A stretch of DNA of 64,000 nt. It comes from Mycolicibacterium elephantis DSM 44368 (GTDB lineage: Bacteria > Actinomycetota > Actinomycetes > Mycobacteriales > Mycobacteriaceae). Location of the stretch: the NCBI RefSeq assembly GCF_004014805.1, contig NZ_ATDN01000006.1, positions 62,001 through 126,000 on the forward strand, read 5' to 3'. Shown piece after piece: positions 10,370 to 19,576 of the stretch; within the stretch, counting starts at the first letter, position 1, and each line of letters starts with the position of its first letter. The notes under the pieces were generated by a model. The model had not been told where the DNA came from. It saw only the letters and a list, made by a program, of their open reading frames with translations, and made no database searches. A program made the position numbers and the translations under genes.

Positions 10370-12787
10370 ATGACCGCGGAGCAGCTCTCCCCCACCCTGG
10401 CCGACGACGAGCTGGCGCTGATCGACGCCTACTGGCGCGCAGCCAACTACCTCTCGGTGGGACAGATCTACCTGCTGGACAATCCGCTGCTGCGCGAGCC
10501 GCTCGCCGCCGAGCACATCAAGCCGCGGCTGCTCGGCCACTGGGGCACCACGCCCGGGCTCAACCTGATCTACGCCCATCTCAACCGCGTCATCCGCGAC
10601 CGCGATCAGTCGGTCATCTACGTCACGGGCCCCGGCCACGGCGGGCCGGGACTGGTCGCCAACGCCTACCTCGAAGGCACCTACACCGAGGTCTACACGA
10701 CGATCACCGAAGACGCCGACGGGTTGCGAAAACTGTTTCGCCAGTTCTCTTTTCCCGGCGGAATACCCAGTCACGTCGCAGCCGAGACGCCCGGGTCGAT
10801 CCACGAGGGCGGCGAGCTGGGATACGCGCTGGTGCATGCCTACGGGGCGGCGTTCGACAACCCTGACCTGGTGGTGGCGTGTGTGGTCGGCGATGGCGAA
10901 GCCGAAACAGGCCCGCTGGCCGCCAGTTGGCATTCCAACAAGTTCCTCAACCCGGTCACCGACGGTGCCGTGCTGCCGATCCTGCACCTCAACTCCTACA
11001 AGATCGCCAACCCGACGGTGTTGGCGCGCATACCGCAGGAGGAGCTGGAGTCGCTGCTGTTCGGCTACGGATACCAGCCGATCACGGTCGCCGGGGACGA
11101 CCCGGTCGACGTGCATCAACAGCTGGCCACCGCGTTCGACGAGGCATTCGACCAGATCGCCGCGATCCAGCGGGCTGCCCGACTCGACGGCGAAACGGGC
11201 CGTCCGCTGTGGCCGATGGTGGTGTTGCGCACGCCGAAGGGCTGGACCGGACCCAAAAAGGTGGACGGCAAGAAGGTCGAGGGCACCTGGCGCTCCCACC
11301 AGGTGCCGCTGTCAGAGACGCGGACCAACGCCGAGCACATGGCCGAGCTGGAAGCGTGGCTGCGCAGTTATCGTCCGGACGAGCTGTTCGACGAGCACGG
11401 GGCGTTGCGCCCGGAGCTGCGGGCCCTCGCGCCGACCGGGCAGCGCCGGATGAGCGACAACCCGCACGCCAACGGCGGGCTGCTGCTGCGGGATCTGGAC
11501 CTGCCGCCGTTCAGCGACTACGCCGTGACGGTGGGCGAACCGGCGAGCGAAACCGCAGAGGCCACCTGGGTGCTCGGCACGTTTCTGCGGGACGTGATCG
11601 CGCGCAACCCCGACAGGTTCCGGTTGATGGGCCCTGACGAAACCGCCTCCAACCGGCTGTCGGCGGTCTACGAGGCGACCGCCAAGGCGTGGCTGGCCGA
11701 GATCACCCCCGACGACGAAGACCTCGCCCCGGACGGGCGGGTGATGGAAGTGCTCTCCGAGCACCTGTGTCAGGGCTGGCTCGAGGGTTACCTGCTGACC
11801 GGCAGGCACGGGCTGTTCAGCTGTTACGAGGCGTTCGTCCACATCGTCGACTCGATGCTGAACCAGCACGCCAAATGGCTGTTCAGCAGCAGGAGCCTGA
11901 GCTGGCGCCGGCCGATCGCCTCGTTGAATTACCTTCTGACATCCCATGTTTGGCGACAGGATCACAACGGCGCGTCACACCAGGATCCCGGCTTCATCGA
12001 CCACGTCGCCAACAAGCGCCCCGAGGTCGTGCGGGTGTATCTGCCGCCGGACGCCAACACGTTGCTCTCGGTCGCCGACCACTGCCTGCGCAGCCGCCAC
12101 TACGTCAACGTGATCGTCGCGGGCAAGCAGCCCGGGCTGACGTACCTGACGATGGACGAGGCGATCGCGCACTGCACCCGCGGGCTCGGGATCTGGGACT
12201 GGGCCAGCAGCACCACCGGTGAGCCCGACGTCGTGTTGGCCTGCGCCGGCGACATTCCGACACTGGAAACCGTGGCCGCCGCCGACATCCTGCGCCGCGA
12301 ACTGCCCGAACTCGGCGTGCGGGTGATCAACGTCGTCGACATCATGCGGCTGCAACCCGACGCCGAGCACCCCCACGGGCTCTCCGACCACGAGTTCGAC
12401 GCGCTGTTCACCACCGACAAGCCGGTGATCTTCGCCTACCACGGCTATCCGTGGCTGATTCACCGGCTGACCTACCGCAGGACCGGCCACGCGCACCTGC
12501 ACGTGCGCGGCTACAAGGAGCGCGGCACCACCACCACCCCGTTCGACATGGTGATGCTCAACGACCTGGACCGCTTTCACCTCGTCATCGACGTCATCGA
12601 CCGGGTGCCCGGGCTGGCCGGTCGCGCGGCGGTGCTGCGGCAACGGATGGTCGACGCGCGGCAGGCCGCCCGTCGGTATACCCGCGACCACGGCGAGGAC
12701 GACCCGGCGGTCTCCGACTGGACATGGGACCCCGCCTACCAGGGACCGTCGCTGTCCCAGGACGCCCGCGGCGAGATCCCCCGCTAG
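10370..12787 (+). CDS. xfp: Phosphoketolase (xylulose 5-phosphate/fructose 6-phosphate)
   Basis: TPP-dependent enzyme that cleaves xylulose 5-phosphate (and often fructose 6-phosphate) with phosphate to acetyl phosphate plus an aldose phosphate. The N-terminal signature is [20 protein letters not shown], followed by [18 protein letters not shown], the TPP site [11 protein letters not shown], and [40 protein letters not shown] in the C-terminal half. The 805-aa length is normal. I chose ATG 10370 because the 17 codons back to an upstream ATG (10319) have an A/T-rich third position unlike the gene, although that start cannot be excluded. The frame stays open far upstream only because it is antisense to the CoA-transferase. 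It is absent from M. tuberculosis as far as I know. Confidence 0.95.
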   Translation: MTAEQLSPTLADDELALIDAYWRAANYLSVGQIYLLDNPLLREPLAAEHIKPRLLGHWGTTPGLNLIYAHLNRVIRDRDQSVIYVTGPGHGGPGLVANAYLEGTYTEVYTTITEDADGLRKLFRQFSFPGGIPSHVAAETPGSIHEGGELGYALVHAYGAAFDNPDLVVACVVGDGEAETGPLAASWHSNKFLNPVTDGAVLPILHLNSYKIANPTVLARIPQEELESLLFGYGYQPITVAGDDPVDVHQQLATAFDEAFDQIAAIQRAARLDGETGRPLWPMVVLRTPKGWTGPKKVDGKKVEGTWRSHQVPLSETRTNAEHMAELEAWLRSYRPDELFDEHGALRPELRALAPTGQRRMSDNPHANGGLLLRDLDLPPFSDYAVTVGEPASETAEATWVLGTFLRDVIARNPDRFRLMGPDETASNRLSAVYEATAKAWLAEITPDDEDLAPDGRVMEVLSEHLCQGWLEGYLLTGRHGLFSCYEAFVHIVDSMLNQHAKWLFSSRSLSWRRPIASLNYLLTSHVWRQDHNGASHQDPGFIDHVANKRPEVVRVYLPPDANTLLSVADHCLRSRHYVNVIVAGKQPGLTYLTMDEAIAHCTRGLGIWDWASSTTGEPDVVLACAGDIPTLETVAAADILRRELPELGVRVINVVDIMRLQPDAEHPHGLSDHEFDALFTTDKPVIFAYHGYPWLIHRLTYRRTGHAHLHVRGYKERGTTTTPFDMVMLNDLDRFHLVIDVIDRVPGLAGRAAVLRQRMVDARQAARRYTRDHGEDDPAVSDWTWDPAYQGPSLSQDARGEIPR

Positions 12788-12798
12788 GATTGACGGTT

Positions 12799-13563
12799 GT
12801 GTCCGAGCAAGCAGTGCCAGCGAACCCGCCGCACCCGCTGATCGAGCAGTTGTCGGCCCTGCACCGCTTCCGCACCTACGTCGACATCGGCGTCGTCATC
12901 GTGGTGCTGGCGCTGACGAACCTGATCGCACACTTCACCACGCCGTGGGCCAGCATCGCCGTCGTTCCCGCCGCCGCGGTCGGCCTGCTGCTCCTCGTGC
13001 GCTCCCGCGGCCTGGGCTGGGCCGAGCTCGGGTTGAGCCGCGCGCACTGGCGGTCGGGCACGGGCTACGCCCTGGCGGCGGTCGCGGTGGTGGTGTCGGT
13101 GATCGCGATCGGCGCCCTGCTGCCGTGGACCCGGCCGCTGTTCATGAACAACAACTACGCGACGATCTCCGGGGCGCTGATCGCCTCCATGATCATCATC
13201 CCGCTGCAGACCGTGATCCCCGAGGAGCTGGCGTTTCGCGGGGTGCTGCAGGGCGCGCTGGACCGGGCCTGGGGATTTCGCGGGGTGGCCGCCGCCGGGT
13301 CGCTGCTGTTCGGGCTCTGGCACATCGCGACGTCGCTGGGTCTGACCAGCAGCAACGTCGGCTTCACCCAGCTGTTCGGCGGCGGATGGCTGGGCACGCT
13401 GGCGGGCGTCGTGCTCGCCGTGGTGGCCACCGCCGTCGCCGGGTTCGTGTTCACCTGGCTGCGCCGCCGCAGCGGCAGCCTGATCGCCCCGATCGCGCTT
13501 CACTGGTCACTCAACGGGCTCGGCGCGTTGGCCGCCGCCCTGGTGTGGCACCTGTCGATCTGA
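12799..13563 (+). CDS. CPBP-family intramembrane metalloprotease
   Basis: 254-aa integral membrane protein with about seven hydrophobic segments. It has all three CPBP (Abi/CAAX protease) motifs: EExxxR at Glu142-Glu143-Arg147 (PEELAFRG), FxxxH at Phe171-His175 (FGLWH), and HxxxN at His235-Asn239 (HWSLN). The family cleaves or processes proteins within the membrane; the substrate is unknown. In position and family it corresponds to M. tuberculosis Rv1863c. GTG start, 11 bases after the phosphoketolase stop. A longer open frame to 12451 lies within the phosphoketolase and is rejected. Confidence 0.9.
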   Translation: MSEQAVPANPPHPLIEQLSALHRFRTYVDIGVVIVVLALTNLIAHFTTPWASIAVVPAAAVGLLLLVRSRGLGWAELGLSRAHWRSGTGYALAAVAVVVSVIAIGALLPWTRPLFMNNNYATISGALIASMIIIPLQTVIPEELAFRGVLQGALDRAWGFRGVAAAGSLLFGLWHIATSLGLTSSNVGFTQLFGGGWLGTLAGVVLAVVATAVAGFVFTWLRRRSGSLIAPIALHWSLNGLGALAAALVWHLSI

Positions 13564-13571
13564 TCCGCGGC

Positions 13572-14159
13572 TCAGCGCGACGCGCGTCGACGCGCGCGAA
13601 ACTGCCGGTTCTTGAGCTTGTTGCCGCACGTCGCCATGCTGCACCAGGTTCCGCCGTGGTTGCGTGATCTGTCGTAGAACGCCCACAGGCACTCGTCGTT
13701 GCCACACGCCTTGAGCAGCGGCCAGGTGCCGTCGCGCTGGGCGTCGCGAGCGATCAGCAGCAGCTCGAGAAGCCGGTCCGGCAGGGAGTCCCCGGACACA
13801 CTCAACAGGATCTTTCCGTCGTCGCCGACCCGGGCGTGCGCCGTCGCGCGGGCCGCGACGGCGCGCAGCGGCGCCAACGCGGCGGCGCTGGGCGGCGGGC
13901 CGCCGGCGTTGTGCACCAGCTGGGCCCGAAACGCCTCCCGCACATCGCGGAGCAGCTCCAGGTCGGCGGCGGTCGGCTCGTCGTCCACTCCGAGCAGACT
14001 GTTGTCGATCAACCAGGGCCGCGCATCGGCAGGGGCGGCGAGCCGGTCCGGTCCGGACGGCAGCTCGAAGGTGTTGACCAGCGACTGGATCCGGCACAGG
14101 GGCGCGGGCGCCGGTTTGCTCTCGTGATCGCCCAGCCAGTGGATCCGTGGTGCGGTCAT
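13572..14159 (-). CDS. CGNR zinc-finger (ABATE-type) putative transcriptional regulator
   Basis: 195-aa protein with an N-terminal stress-response ABATE domain and a C-terminal CGNR zinc finger: the Cys in ACGNDEC, then TWCSMATCGNKLK (about residues 152-183), followed by an Arg-rich tail (FRARRRASR). Family members are believed to bind DNA and regulate small metabolic or stress genes. I chose the ATG at 14159, which has GGAGG just upstream. The alternative ATG at 14237 would extend into the divergent promoter region. It diverges from the gene at 14268, and the paired palindromes between them are probable operators, possibly for itself. Confidence 0.85.
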   Translation of the reverse strand: MTAPRIHWLGDHESKPAPAPLCRIQSLVNTFELPSGPDRLAAPADARPWLIDNSLLGVDDEPTAADLELLRDVREAFRAQLVHNAGGPPPSAAALAPLRAVAARATAHARVGDDGKILLSVSGDSLPDRLLELLLIARDAQRDGTWPLLKACGNDECLWAFYDRSRNHGGTWCSMATCGNKLKNRQFRARRRASR

Positions 14160-14170
14160 GCCTCCACTGT

Positions 14171-14206
14171 ACGGGTTAGTGACTAGTAAAACCCGTTGAC
14201 TAGTCA
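14171..14206. promoter_or_regulatory. Nested palindromes between CGNR regulator and divergent gene
   Basis: Two overlapping dyads occupy the divergent intergenic region. ACGGGTT (14171-14177) and AACCCGT (14190-14196) form one inverted repeat with a 12-bp spacer. TGACTAGTAA (14180-14189) and the perfect palindrome TGACTAGTCA (14197-14206) are repeated 17 bp apart. Such symmetry suggests a dimeric regulator site, most simply autoregulation by the CGNR protein, which is inference. Confidence 0.5.
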
Positions 14207-14267
14207 TGGTGACCGGTATAGCGTTTTTGATAGTCATCCTGAGCGGGATGGCGGAATCGGGGTAGGC

Positions 14268-14735
14268 ATGATCGACAACTGGACTTCAGCGCCGGCGACC
14301 ACCGCAGACGCTCACGCCTCCGATCGCCCGTCGCTGGCTGCGCGGCTGACGGCAAGACTGCGGGCCGCCAAGTTCGACCGGCTGATCGCGGTGGGGGTGC
14401 CTGCGCAGGACGGCAGCGCGCTCGCGGTGCACTACGCGCGGCTCACGTCGGCGGACGAGCGTGCCGCGGTCGCCCGTGCCCTACGCAGAGCCGTGCGGGA
14501 CGCGCGTTCCGGCGGGCCGCTGATGTCGTCGCGGATACCGATGCACGTGCCCAACATCACCGCCGCCGCGCCGTTGATCGAAACGGTGGCGCGGCGAGTG
14601 GACTCCGGGCCACCGGTCGGTGCGCGTGGGATGGCTCGGCTGCGCGAGCTGCTCGCCGACGGGTCGGGACCGATGTACCGGTTCGGCCGCGGGGATCTGG
14701 CCGGTCGGCTCGGCGCCGCGCTTGCCGAGCTCTAG
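14268..14735 (+). CDS. Conserved hypothetical protein
   Basis: 155-aa soluble protein of unknown function, Ala/Arg-rich, with segments such as [23 protein letters not shown] (seen as [15 protein letters not shown] then VPAQDGSA) and [14 protein letters not shown]. No recognised domain, signal peptide or membrane segment. I use ATG 14268, which has a G-rich stretch just before it. An in-frame ATG at 14196 would start inside the palindromic operator region and add 24 residues of lower coding quality. It is divergent from the CGNR regulator and its stop shares CTAG with the convergent adhA stop. Regulation by the CGNR protein is possible from layout only. Confidence 0.65.
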   Translation: MIDNWTSAPATTADAHASDRPSLAARLTARLRAAKFDRLIAVGVPAQDGSALAVHYARLTSADERAAVARALRRAVRDARSGGPLMSSRIPMHVPNITAAAPLIETVARRVDSGPPVGARGMARLRELLADGSGPMYRFGRGDLAGRLGAALAEL

Positions 14736-15808
14736 ACCATCAACACCGCCGCACCCGAAATCCGGCCCGCGGCAAGGTCGTTGAGCGCGTCATCGGCCCG
14801 GGCGAGCGGGTACTGCGGCGAGGTGACCTCGATGCGGTGCTCGCCGGCGAACGCCAGAAACTCCCTGGCGTCGGCGCGGGTGTTGGAGGTCACCGAACGC
14901 ACCTGGCGCTCCTGGAACAGGTGGCGCTGATAGTTCAGCACGGGAATGTCGGTCAGGTGGATTCCGGCGATGGCCAGCGTGCCGCCCCGGTCCAGCGCCT
15001 CGAGTGCGGGCAACACCAGCTCACCGACAGGGGCGAACAGGATCGCCGAGTCGAGTGGCACCGGCGGGGGGTCGGGGGCGCCCTGCGCGGACGCCGCGCC
15101 AAGGGCCAGCGCCAGTTCCCTCGCCTTCTCGGCGGCGCCCTGCGCGGACGCCGCGCCAAGGGCCAGCGCCAGTTCCCTCGCCTTCTCCCCCCGGGTCATC
15201 ACGTGCACCTTGGCGCCCTGCGCCAGCGCCACCTGCGCGGTGATGTGGGCGCTGCCGCCGAACCCGTAGATCCCCAGCCGCCCCGCGGCGGGCAGGTCGG
15301 CCCGCGACAGCGCGCGGTAGCCGATGATGCCGGCGCACAGCAGCGGCGCCAACTCGGCGTCGGTGTATCCCGACGGCAGGTGATGTGCGTAAGCGGCAGG
15401 CACCGTGGTGAATTCGGCATAGCCGCCGTCGGCGTCCCATCCGGTGTAGCGCGATTCGGGGCAGAGGTTCTCGGCGCCGCGCCGGCAGTACGGGCACCGC
15501 CCGCAGGTGTGCCGAAGCCACGCGACGCCGACACGGTCGCCGACGGCGAACTCGTCGCCGGTGTCGGGGCCGACCTCGACGACCTCGCCGACAACCTCGT
15601 GACCGGGAATCACCCCGGGCCGATGCACCGGCAGGTCCCCTTCGGCGACGTGAAGGTCCGTGCGGCAGACACCGCACGCGCGCACCGCGATCAGCAGCTC
15701 GCCGGCCCCGGGTCGGGGTGTCTGGGCCGTCACACGCTCCAACGGGGCGGTGTCGATGGGGCCGGGTGCCCTGACCCGCCACGCGGTCATCGTCGAGGTG
15801 GTGCTCAT
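14732..15808 (-). CDS. adhA: Zinc-dependent alcohol dehydrogenase with internal 19-aa duplication
   Basis: 358-aa medium-chain zinc alcohol dehydrogenase, matching family and position of M. tuberculosis adhA (Rv1862). Catalytic zinc ligands are Cys in [10 protein letters not shown] and His/Glu in [12 protein letters not shown], and the structural zinc site is [15 protein letters not shown]. The NAD-binding GFGGSAH follows. In the coenzyme domain, [18 protein letters not shown] occurs twice in a row from a 57-bp tandem duplication that adds a helix-sized insert; without it the protein would be 339 aa. I chose ATG 15808; 12 further in-frame codons upstream look non-coding. Its TAG stop shares CTAG with the convergent gene. 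Confidence 0.9.
   Translation of the reverse strand: MSTTSTMTAWRVRAPGPIDTAPLERVTAQTPRPGAGELLIAVRACGVCRTDLHVAEGDLPVHRPGVIPGHEVVGEVVEVGPDTGDEFAVGDRVGVAWLRHTCGRCPYCRRGAENLCPESRYTGWDADGGYAEFTTVPAAYAHHLPSGYTDAELAPLLCAGIIGYRALSRADLPAAGRLGIYGFGGSAHITAQVALAQGAKVHVMTRGEKARELALALGAASAQGAAEKARELALALGAASAQGAPDPPPVPLDSAILFAPVGELVLPALEALDRGGTLAIAGIHLTDIPVLNYQRHLFQERQVRSVTSNTRADAREFLAFAGEHRIEVTSPQYPLARADDALNDLAAGRISGAAVLMV
15077..15187. repeat. 57-bp in-frame tandem duplication within adhA
   Basis: Two identical 54-bp copies (15077-15130 and 15134-15187) are separated by 3 bases, giving a period of 57 bp or 19 codons. The frame is kept, so the protein carries the helix segment twice. Perfect identity, including third positions, indicates a recent event. 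Confidence 0.95.
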
Positions 15809-15978
15809 CACCCCATGGTCGCGCAATGCGTTGTGCCGCACCACCCCTCACAGTCAGCCGCCCGTCGGATCTCGATGTCACAACGAACACGTAGCCTGGT
15901 GGTAACGAGGGCCGACTGGGCGGCCGAGGTAGGTGGTGCCGGTGCGACGCCGGTACCAGCGCGAAGGGAGGGTGACCG

Positions 15979-16224
15979 ATGAAAGGTTTGGTTGCGCTGG
16001 CGATCGGCGCGCTCGCGGCGGGCGGCATCGCCTTCGCCGCCCCGGCCAACGCCGGTTGTCAGGGTGGTTGGACGCCGTGGGGCGGCGGCGAGATCTGCGA
16101 CGGGCCGATCGCGCCCGACGGCAGCTTCGAACGGTGCCAGGCGGCGGGCGCCTTGGGCTGGGGCGGCAACAACTGCTACATCGCCAATGTCGCCACCGCC
16201 CAGCCGCCGTGGATCGGTCCTTGA
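15979..16224 (+). CDS. Small secreted cysteine-containing protein
   Basis: 81-aa precursor with a clear Sec signal peptide (MKGLVALAIGALAAGG, cleavage likely after PANA, residue 26) and a mature part of about 55 residues with four cysteines: AGCQGGW, GEICDGPIAPDG, ERCQAAG and NNCYIAN. The CDGPI...PDGS...RC pattern recurs in short exported proteins of mycobacteria; no function is known to me. Two disulphides outside the cytoplasm are likely. The ATG start has a strong GGAGGG Shine-Dalgarno at about 15966-15971. It stands alone between divergent adhA and convergent apa. Confidence 0.85.
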   Translation: MKGLVALAIGALAAGGIAFAAPANAGCQGGWTPWGGGEICDGPIAPDGSFERCQAAGALGWGGNNCYIANVATAQPPWIGP

Positions 16225-16259
16225 GCGGTTGCCGGCGCGCTGCTAGTCGCTGACCGGGC

Positions 16260-17333
16260 TCAGGGGGGCGGCAGCATCCCCGGCGCGTTCTCAGGCGCCA
16301 CCGGAACCGGCTGGCCGACACCGGGCCGCGGCGCCGCGTTCGGGTCGGCCGGCGGTGGCGGCGGCGCGTTGGGATCGGCAGGCGGGGCCGGCGGCGCGTT
16401 CGGATCCGGCGGCGGCAGCGGGGCGTTCGGGTCCGCGGGCAGCGCGGGCACCGGCGGGGTGTACGGCCGGATCGAGTTGGCCAACGTGACGGCCTCCTCC
16501 TTGGGCACCGGGTTGTTGGCCGTGCCCAGCCAGACGACGAACCACCGCTCGGGGGTGCGCTGGCCGCGCGGTGTGCCCGGCTCGGTGGCCTCGCCGACCA
16601 CACCCGCCCAGATCTGGCCGTTGGGCTTGTTGGTGTCGGTGAACTTCACCTCGTAGTACGAGGCGACGCCCGGCATGCCGTCGGCGTCGAGCTCCACGGT
16701 CTCCTGGTTGATGCGGGTGCCCGGGAACGGCATGAAGAACTCACCCATGTCCGAGGCCAGGCGCTGCGCGGCCTTGGTGTTGTCGGTCTCGGCGCCGGCG
16801 AACAGCTTCAGGTCCAGGCGCCCGAGCAGGATGCTGGTGTCGTTCGGCGGTTCGGCGCCTTCGGGGGTGATCTTGGTCAACAACGCCTGCCCGTAGGACA
16901 GCTGGGTCGAGTCCGACACCTGCCAGCCGGCCGGCACGACGAAGCTCAAACCGCCCGCGGCGTTTTCGACGCGTCCGGGATCTGCCGGCGGCGGGGCCGG
17001 CGCGTTGGGATCGGCGGGCGGGGCCGGCGCATTCGGATCGGCCGGCGGCAACGGTGCGCCCGGAGGCGGCGGCGGACCGGGAGCGACGCCCGGCGGGGGC
17101 GGCGGCGCATTCGGATCGGCCGGCGGCAGCGGTGCGCCCGGAGCCGGCGGTGGTGGCGCCTCCACGACCGTATCGCCGTTCGGCGGCGGCGGAGGCGGCG
17201 GCGTGGGTCCAGGTTGCGCATACGCCACCGACGGCAGCGCGAGGGCGACCGCGGTGGCACCGGTCAACACGGCGGTCGCGAGCGACCTCGAGATGCCCCT
17301 ACGGTGTTGAATTAACGCGTCCGGCTGATCCAT
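16260..17333 (-). CDS. apa: Alanine/proline-rich secreted antigen Apa (fibronectin attachment protein)
   Basis: 357-aa secreted glycoprotein adhesin family. It has an N-terminal signal peptide ending near AYAQ (residue 40), a long Pro/Ala-rich linker with repeated ADPNAPPPP-like units, a central conserved globular domain ([15 protein letters not shown] to [13 protein letters not shown]), and a second Pro-rich tail. In M. tuberculosis Apa (also called ModD) is O-mannosylated on the Pro/Thr-rich parts and binds fibronectin and host lectins. The gene lies downstream of modBC as there, but transport of molybdate is not its function. No purine-rich Shine-Dalgarno precedes the ATG, so it may be leaderless or weakly initiated. 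Confidence 0.93.
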   Translation of the reverse strand: MDQPDALIQHRRGISRSLATAVLTGATAVALALPSVAYAQPGPTPPPPPPPNGDTVVEAPPPPAPGAPLPPADPNAPPPPPGVAPGPPPPPGAPLPPADPNAPAPPADPNAPAPPPADPGRVENAAGGLSFVVPAGWQVSDSTQLSYGQALLTKITPEGAEPPNDTSILLGRLDLKLFAGAETDNTKAAQRLASDMGEFFMPFPGTRINQETVELDADGMPGVASYYEVKFTDTNKPNGQIWAGVVGEATEPGTPRGQRTPERWFVVWLGTANNPVPKEEAVTLANSIRPYTPPVPALPADPNAPLPPPDPNAPPAPPADPNAPPPPPADPNAAPRPGVGQPVPVAPENAPGMLPPP

Positions 17334-17557
17334 GTGAAAGAAGTTACCGTGTTACCGGCGTGACGCAAGTGTGAGTTGCTCTTATTGTGCTTAATTTTGT
17401 GCTTGCTGAAAGCGCAAGAGTCACTGGGAGCACCACCCAAGGCCGATTGCTGGCAGCAAAAGACCCCCGCGCGTCGCACGGGGTGCGTCGGCCACGACGC
17501 CGGCTGCCCGTTGGCTGGGCCGTTCCACCCGGAATTTCGTGGCGATCGGCGGCGGTG
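17334..17557 (-). promoter_or_regulatory. apa upstream region with GTTACC direct repeat
   Basis: This 224-bp spacer between modC and apa is richer in A+T than the flanks around 17380-17405, the likely apa promoter. The sequence GTTACC occurs twice at 17343-17348 and 17351-17356 (GGTAAC on the apa strand), 10-23 bases before the start codon. Spaced GTAAC repeats resemble MtrA-type response-regulator sites, but the match is short and the assignment is a guess. Confidence 0.35.
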
Positions 17558-18610
17558 TTACGGGCTCGGATGGATCGACACCTCCTGCGCCTTGACCGCG
17601 AAGTAGATCCGGTCGCCCGGCGCCAACCGCAGCTCCGCGGCCGACTCCGCGGTGATGTCGGCCGCCAGCCCCGGAGCACCGTCGGGTTGGTCCTCGGCGC
17701 GCACCCGGATCGCGGGTCCGCGACTGTCGAGTTCGGCCACCGTCACCTCGACGGTGTTACGCGGGCTGCCGTGCGGTCGGTCGCGGTAAACCGCGACGGC
17801 GGCCGGGTAGAACAGCGCCACCGCGGAGTCACCCGCGACCAGGTCGGCGGCCTGGCTGCCGTGCCAGCTCATCCCCGTTCGCGTCGTCAACGCGCCGTCG
17901 GCGCCCACCACCCCGCTGACCAGGTTGACACCGGCGAACCGCGCCCCGAACCTGCTGCGAGGTGTCGCCAATGTCGCTGCCGCCGAACCGGTTTCCGCGA
18001 CCCGGCCGGCCTCCAGCACGATCACCCGATCGGCCAGCGTCAGCACGTCGAGGATGTCGTGGGTGACCATCACCGCCGAGCGGCCGTCGTCGGCCAGCAC
18101 CTTTCGCAGCACCTTGCGGACCGCGGTCGCCGCGGCCACATCCAGCCCGGCCAGCGGCTCGTCGAGCAGCAGCACGTCGGGTTCGGCGGCCAGCGCGCGC
18201 GCCAGCGCCACGCGCTGCGCCTGCCCGCCCGAGAGTTGACGCGGCATCCGGGTGGCCAGGTCTGCGGCGTCCACCTCCGCCAGCCAGTGGGCGGGCCGAC
18301 GACTGCGAGGCGGAAATGCCACGTTGGCCGCGACGCTCAGATGCGGAAACAGCAACGGATCCTGCAGCAACAGCCCGACACGGCGGTCATGGGTGGCGAC
18401 GTGGATCCCCGACCGTGTGTCGGTCAGCACCCGCTCCCCCACCCGCACGCAGCCCCAGTCGGGACGCAGCAGCCCCGCGATCACATGCAGCGACGTCGAC
18501 TTGCCCGCGCCGTTCGGGCCCAGCAGCGCCAGCACCTCGCCCGCGGCAACCTCGAATTCGACGTCCACGCCGCGGTTTTCGACAACGGCGCGCACGCTGA
18601 TCGCGGTCAC
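17558..18610 (-). CDS. modC: Molybdate ABC transporter ATP-binding protein ModC
   Basis: 350-aa ATPase that powers molybdate import. Walker A is LLGPNGAGKST (GPNGAGKS at 31-38), the signature is LSGGQAQRVALARAL, Walker B is VLLLDEPLAG, and the switch His follows in MVTHDIL. A C-terminal TOBE/Mop-type domain (about residues 220-345) probably binds oxyanion and regulates activity. GTG start, 6 bases downstream of the modB stop. The partner periplasmic binding protein gene modA, which adjoins modB in M. tuberculosis, is absent here. Confidence 0.92.
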   Translation of the reverse strand: MTAISVRAVVENRGVDVEFEVAAGEVLALLGPNGAGKSTSLHVIAGLLRPDWGCVRVGERVLTDTRSGIHVATHDRRVGLLLQDPLLFPHLSVAANVAFPPRSRRPAHWLAEVDAADLATRMPRQLSGGQAQRVALARALAAEPDVLLLDEPLAGLDVAAATAVRKVLRKVLADDGRSAVMVTHDILDVLTLADRVIVLEAGRVAETGSAAATLATPRSRFGARFAGVNLVSGVVGADGALTTRTGMSWHGSQAADLVAGDSAVALFYPAAVAVYRDRPHGSPRNTVEVTVAELDSRGPAIRVRAEDQPDGAPGLAADITAESAAELRLAPGDRIYFAVKAQEVSIHPSP

Positions 18611-18616
18611 GGTCGA

Positions 18617-19408
18617 CTACCAGGCACTGGCGCCTCGCAGCCGTCTGGCGCCGAGCCCGACCACCACGACCGCGGCGACCGCGACCAACAACAGCGACAA
18701 CGCGACCGCGGCCTCGGCGTCGCTTTCGCGCTGCAGATAGATCTCCAGCGGCAGTGTGCGGGTCACGCCCTGCCGTGAGCCGGCGAACGTCAGGGTGGCG
18801 CCGAACTCGCCGAGCGCCCGCGCGAACGCCAGCACGGCCCCCGACACCAGGCCCGGCGCCAGCAGCGGAAGCGACACCCGCCACCACACGGTGGTCGGCC
18901 CTGCGCCGAGCGTCGCGGCCACCATCTCGTAATCGGCGCCGAACGTTCGGGCCGCGCCCTCCAGCGCGAGCACCAGGAACGGCAGCGACACGAACGTCTG
19001 GGCGAGCACGACGGCCGTCGTCGTGAACGCGATCTCGACACCCGCCATCTCGAGGTACCTACCGAGCAGGCCGAGTCGCCCGAACGCGTACAGCAGCGCG
19101 ATGCCCGCCACGACGGGCGGCAGCACCAGCGGCAGCAGCACCAGCGGACGGATGAGACGCACCAGCCTGCTGTCGCTGCGGGCCAGCACGAACGCCATCG
19201 GAACACCGAACAGCAGGCACAGCGCGGTGCTGGCGGCGGCGGTTCTGAGGCTGAGCAACAGCGCCGTGACCGACGGCTCGCTGCTGATCAGCGCGATGAA
19301 ATTCGGCCAGTCGACCTTGACCGCCACCGCGACCAGTGGCACCGCCACGAACAGCGCGCCGAGCGCGGCGGGCAGATACAGCCAGCGGGGCAGGGCGGAC
19401 GTGCTCAA
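18617..19408 (-). CDS. modB: Molybdate ABC transporter permease ModB
   Basis: 263-aa inner-membrane permease with about five to six hydrophobic helices. It carries the cytoplasmic EAA-type loop [15 protein letters not shown] (about residues 190-205) that docks with the ATPase ModC, whose gene follows 6 bases later. Molybdate specificity is inferred from neighbouring modC and apa and from similarity to M. tuberculosis ModB; sulphate or tungstate permeases look alike. The start codon appears to be TTG, with only a weak purine-rich stretch upstream. No modA lies between it and the divergent SDR-like gene. Confidence 0.9.
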   Translation of the reverse strand: MSTSALPRWLYLPAALGALFVAVPLVAVAVKVDWPNFIALISSEPSVTALLLSLRTAAASTALCLLFGVPMAFVLARSDSRLVRLIRPLVLLPLVLPPVVAGIALLYAFGRLGLLGRYLEMAGVEIAFTTTAVVLAQTFVSLPFLVLALEGAARTFGADYEMVAATLGAGPTTVWWRVSLPLLAPGLVSGAVLAFARALGEFGATLTFAGSRQGVTRTLPLEIYLQRESDAEAAVALSLLLVAVAAVVVVGLGARRLRGASAW

Positions 19409-19510
19409 ATCGGCCCCGCTTCCCGGTCCACAGCCAAACCTTAAGACACGTCGGCGGTGCTCAGCGGCACGCCGTGAGCAGGCGCCCGCGCGCCTGTTTC
19501 GTCCCCTAGC

Positions 19511-19522
19511 TACTGTCCAGTA
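19511..19522. promoter_or_regulatory. TACTG-N2-CAGTA dyad upstream of SDR-like gene
   Basis: A perfect short dyad TACTGTCCAGTA lies 55 bases before the ATG of the SDR-like gene and 103 bases from the divergent modB start. It could be a repressor site for either promoter. No regulator is identified. Confidence 0.35.
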
Positions 19523-19576
19523 ACATTGGCCGGACGCGCGTGGATTTCAGCGCCGATCACAAAGGAGGTCCTTGCG

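Noticed and set aside
16360-17190. GGCGGC-rich periodic sequence, looked like a repeat array
   Set aside because: It encodes the Pro/Ala repeats of Apa and has no conserved spacers, so it is not a CRISPR or independent repeat element.
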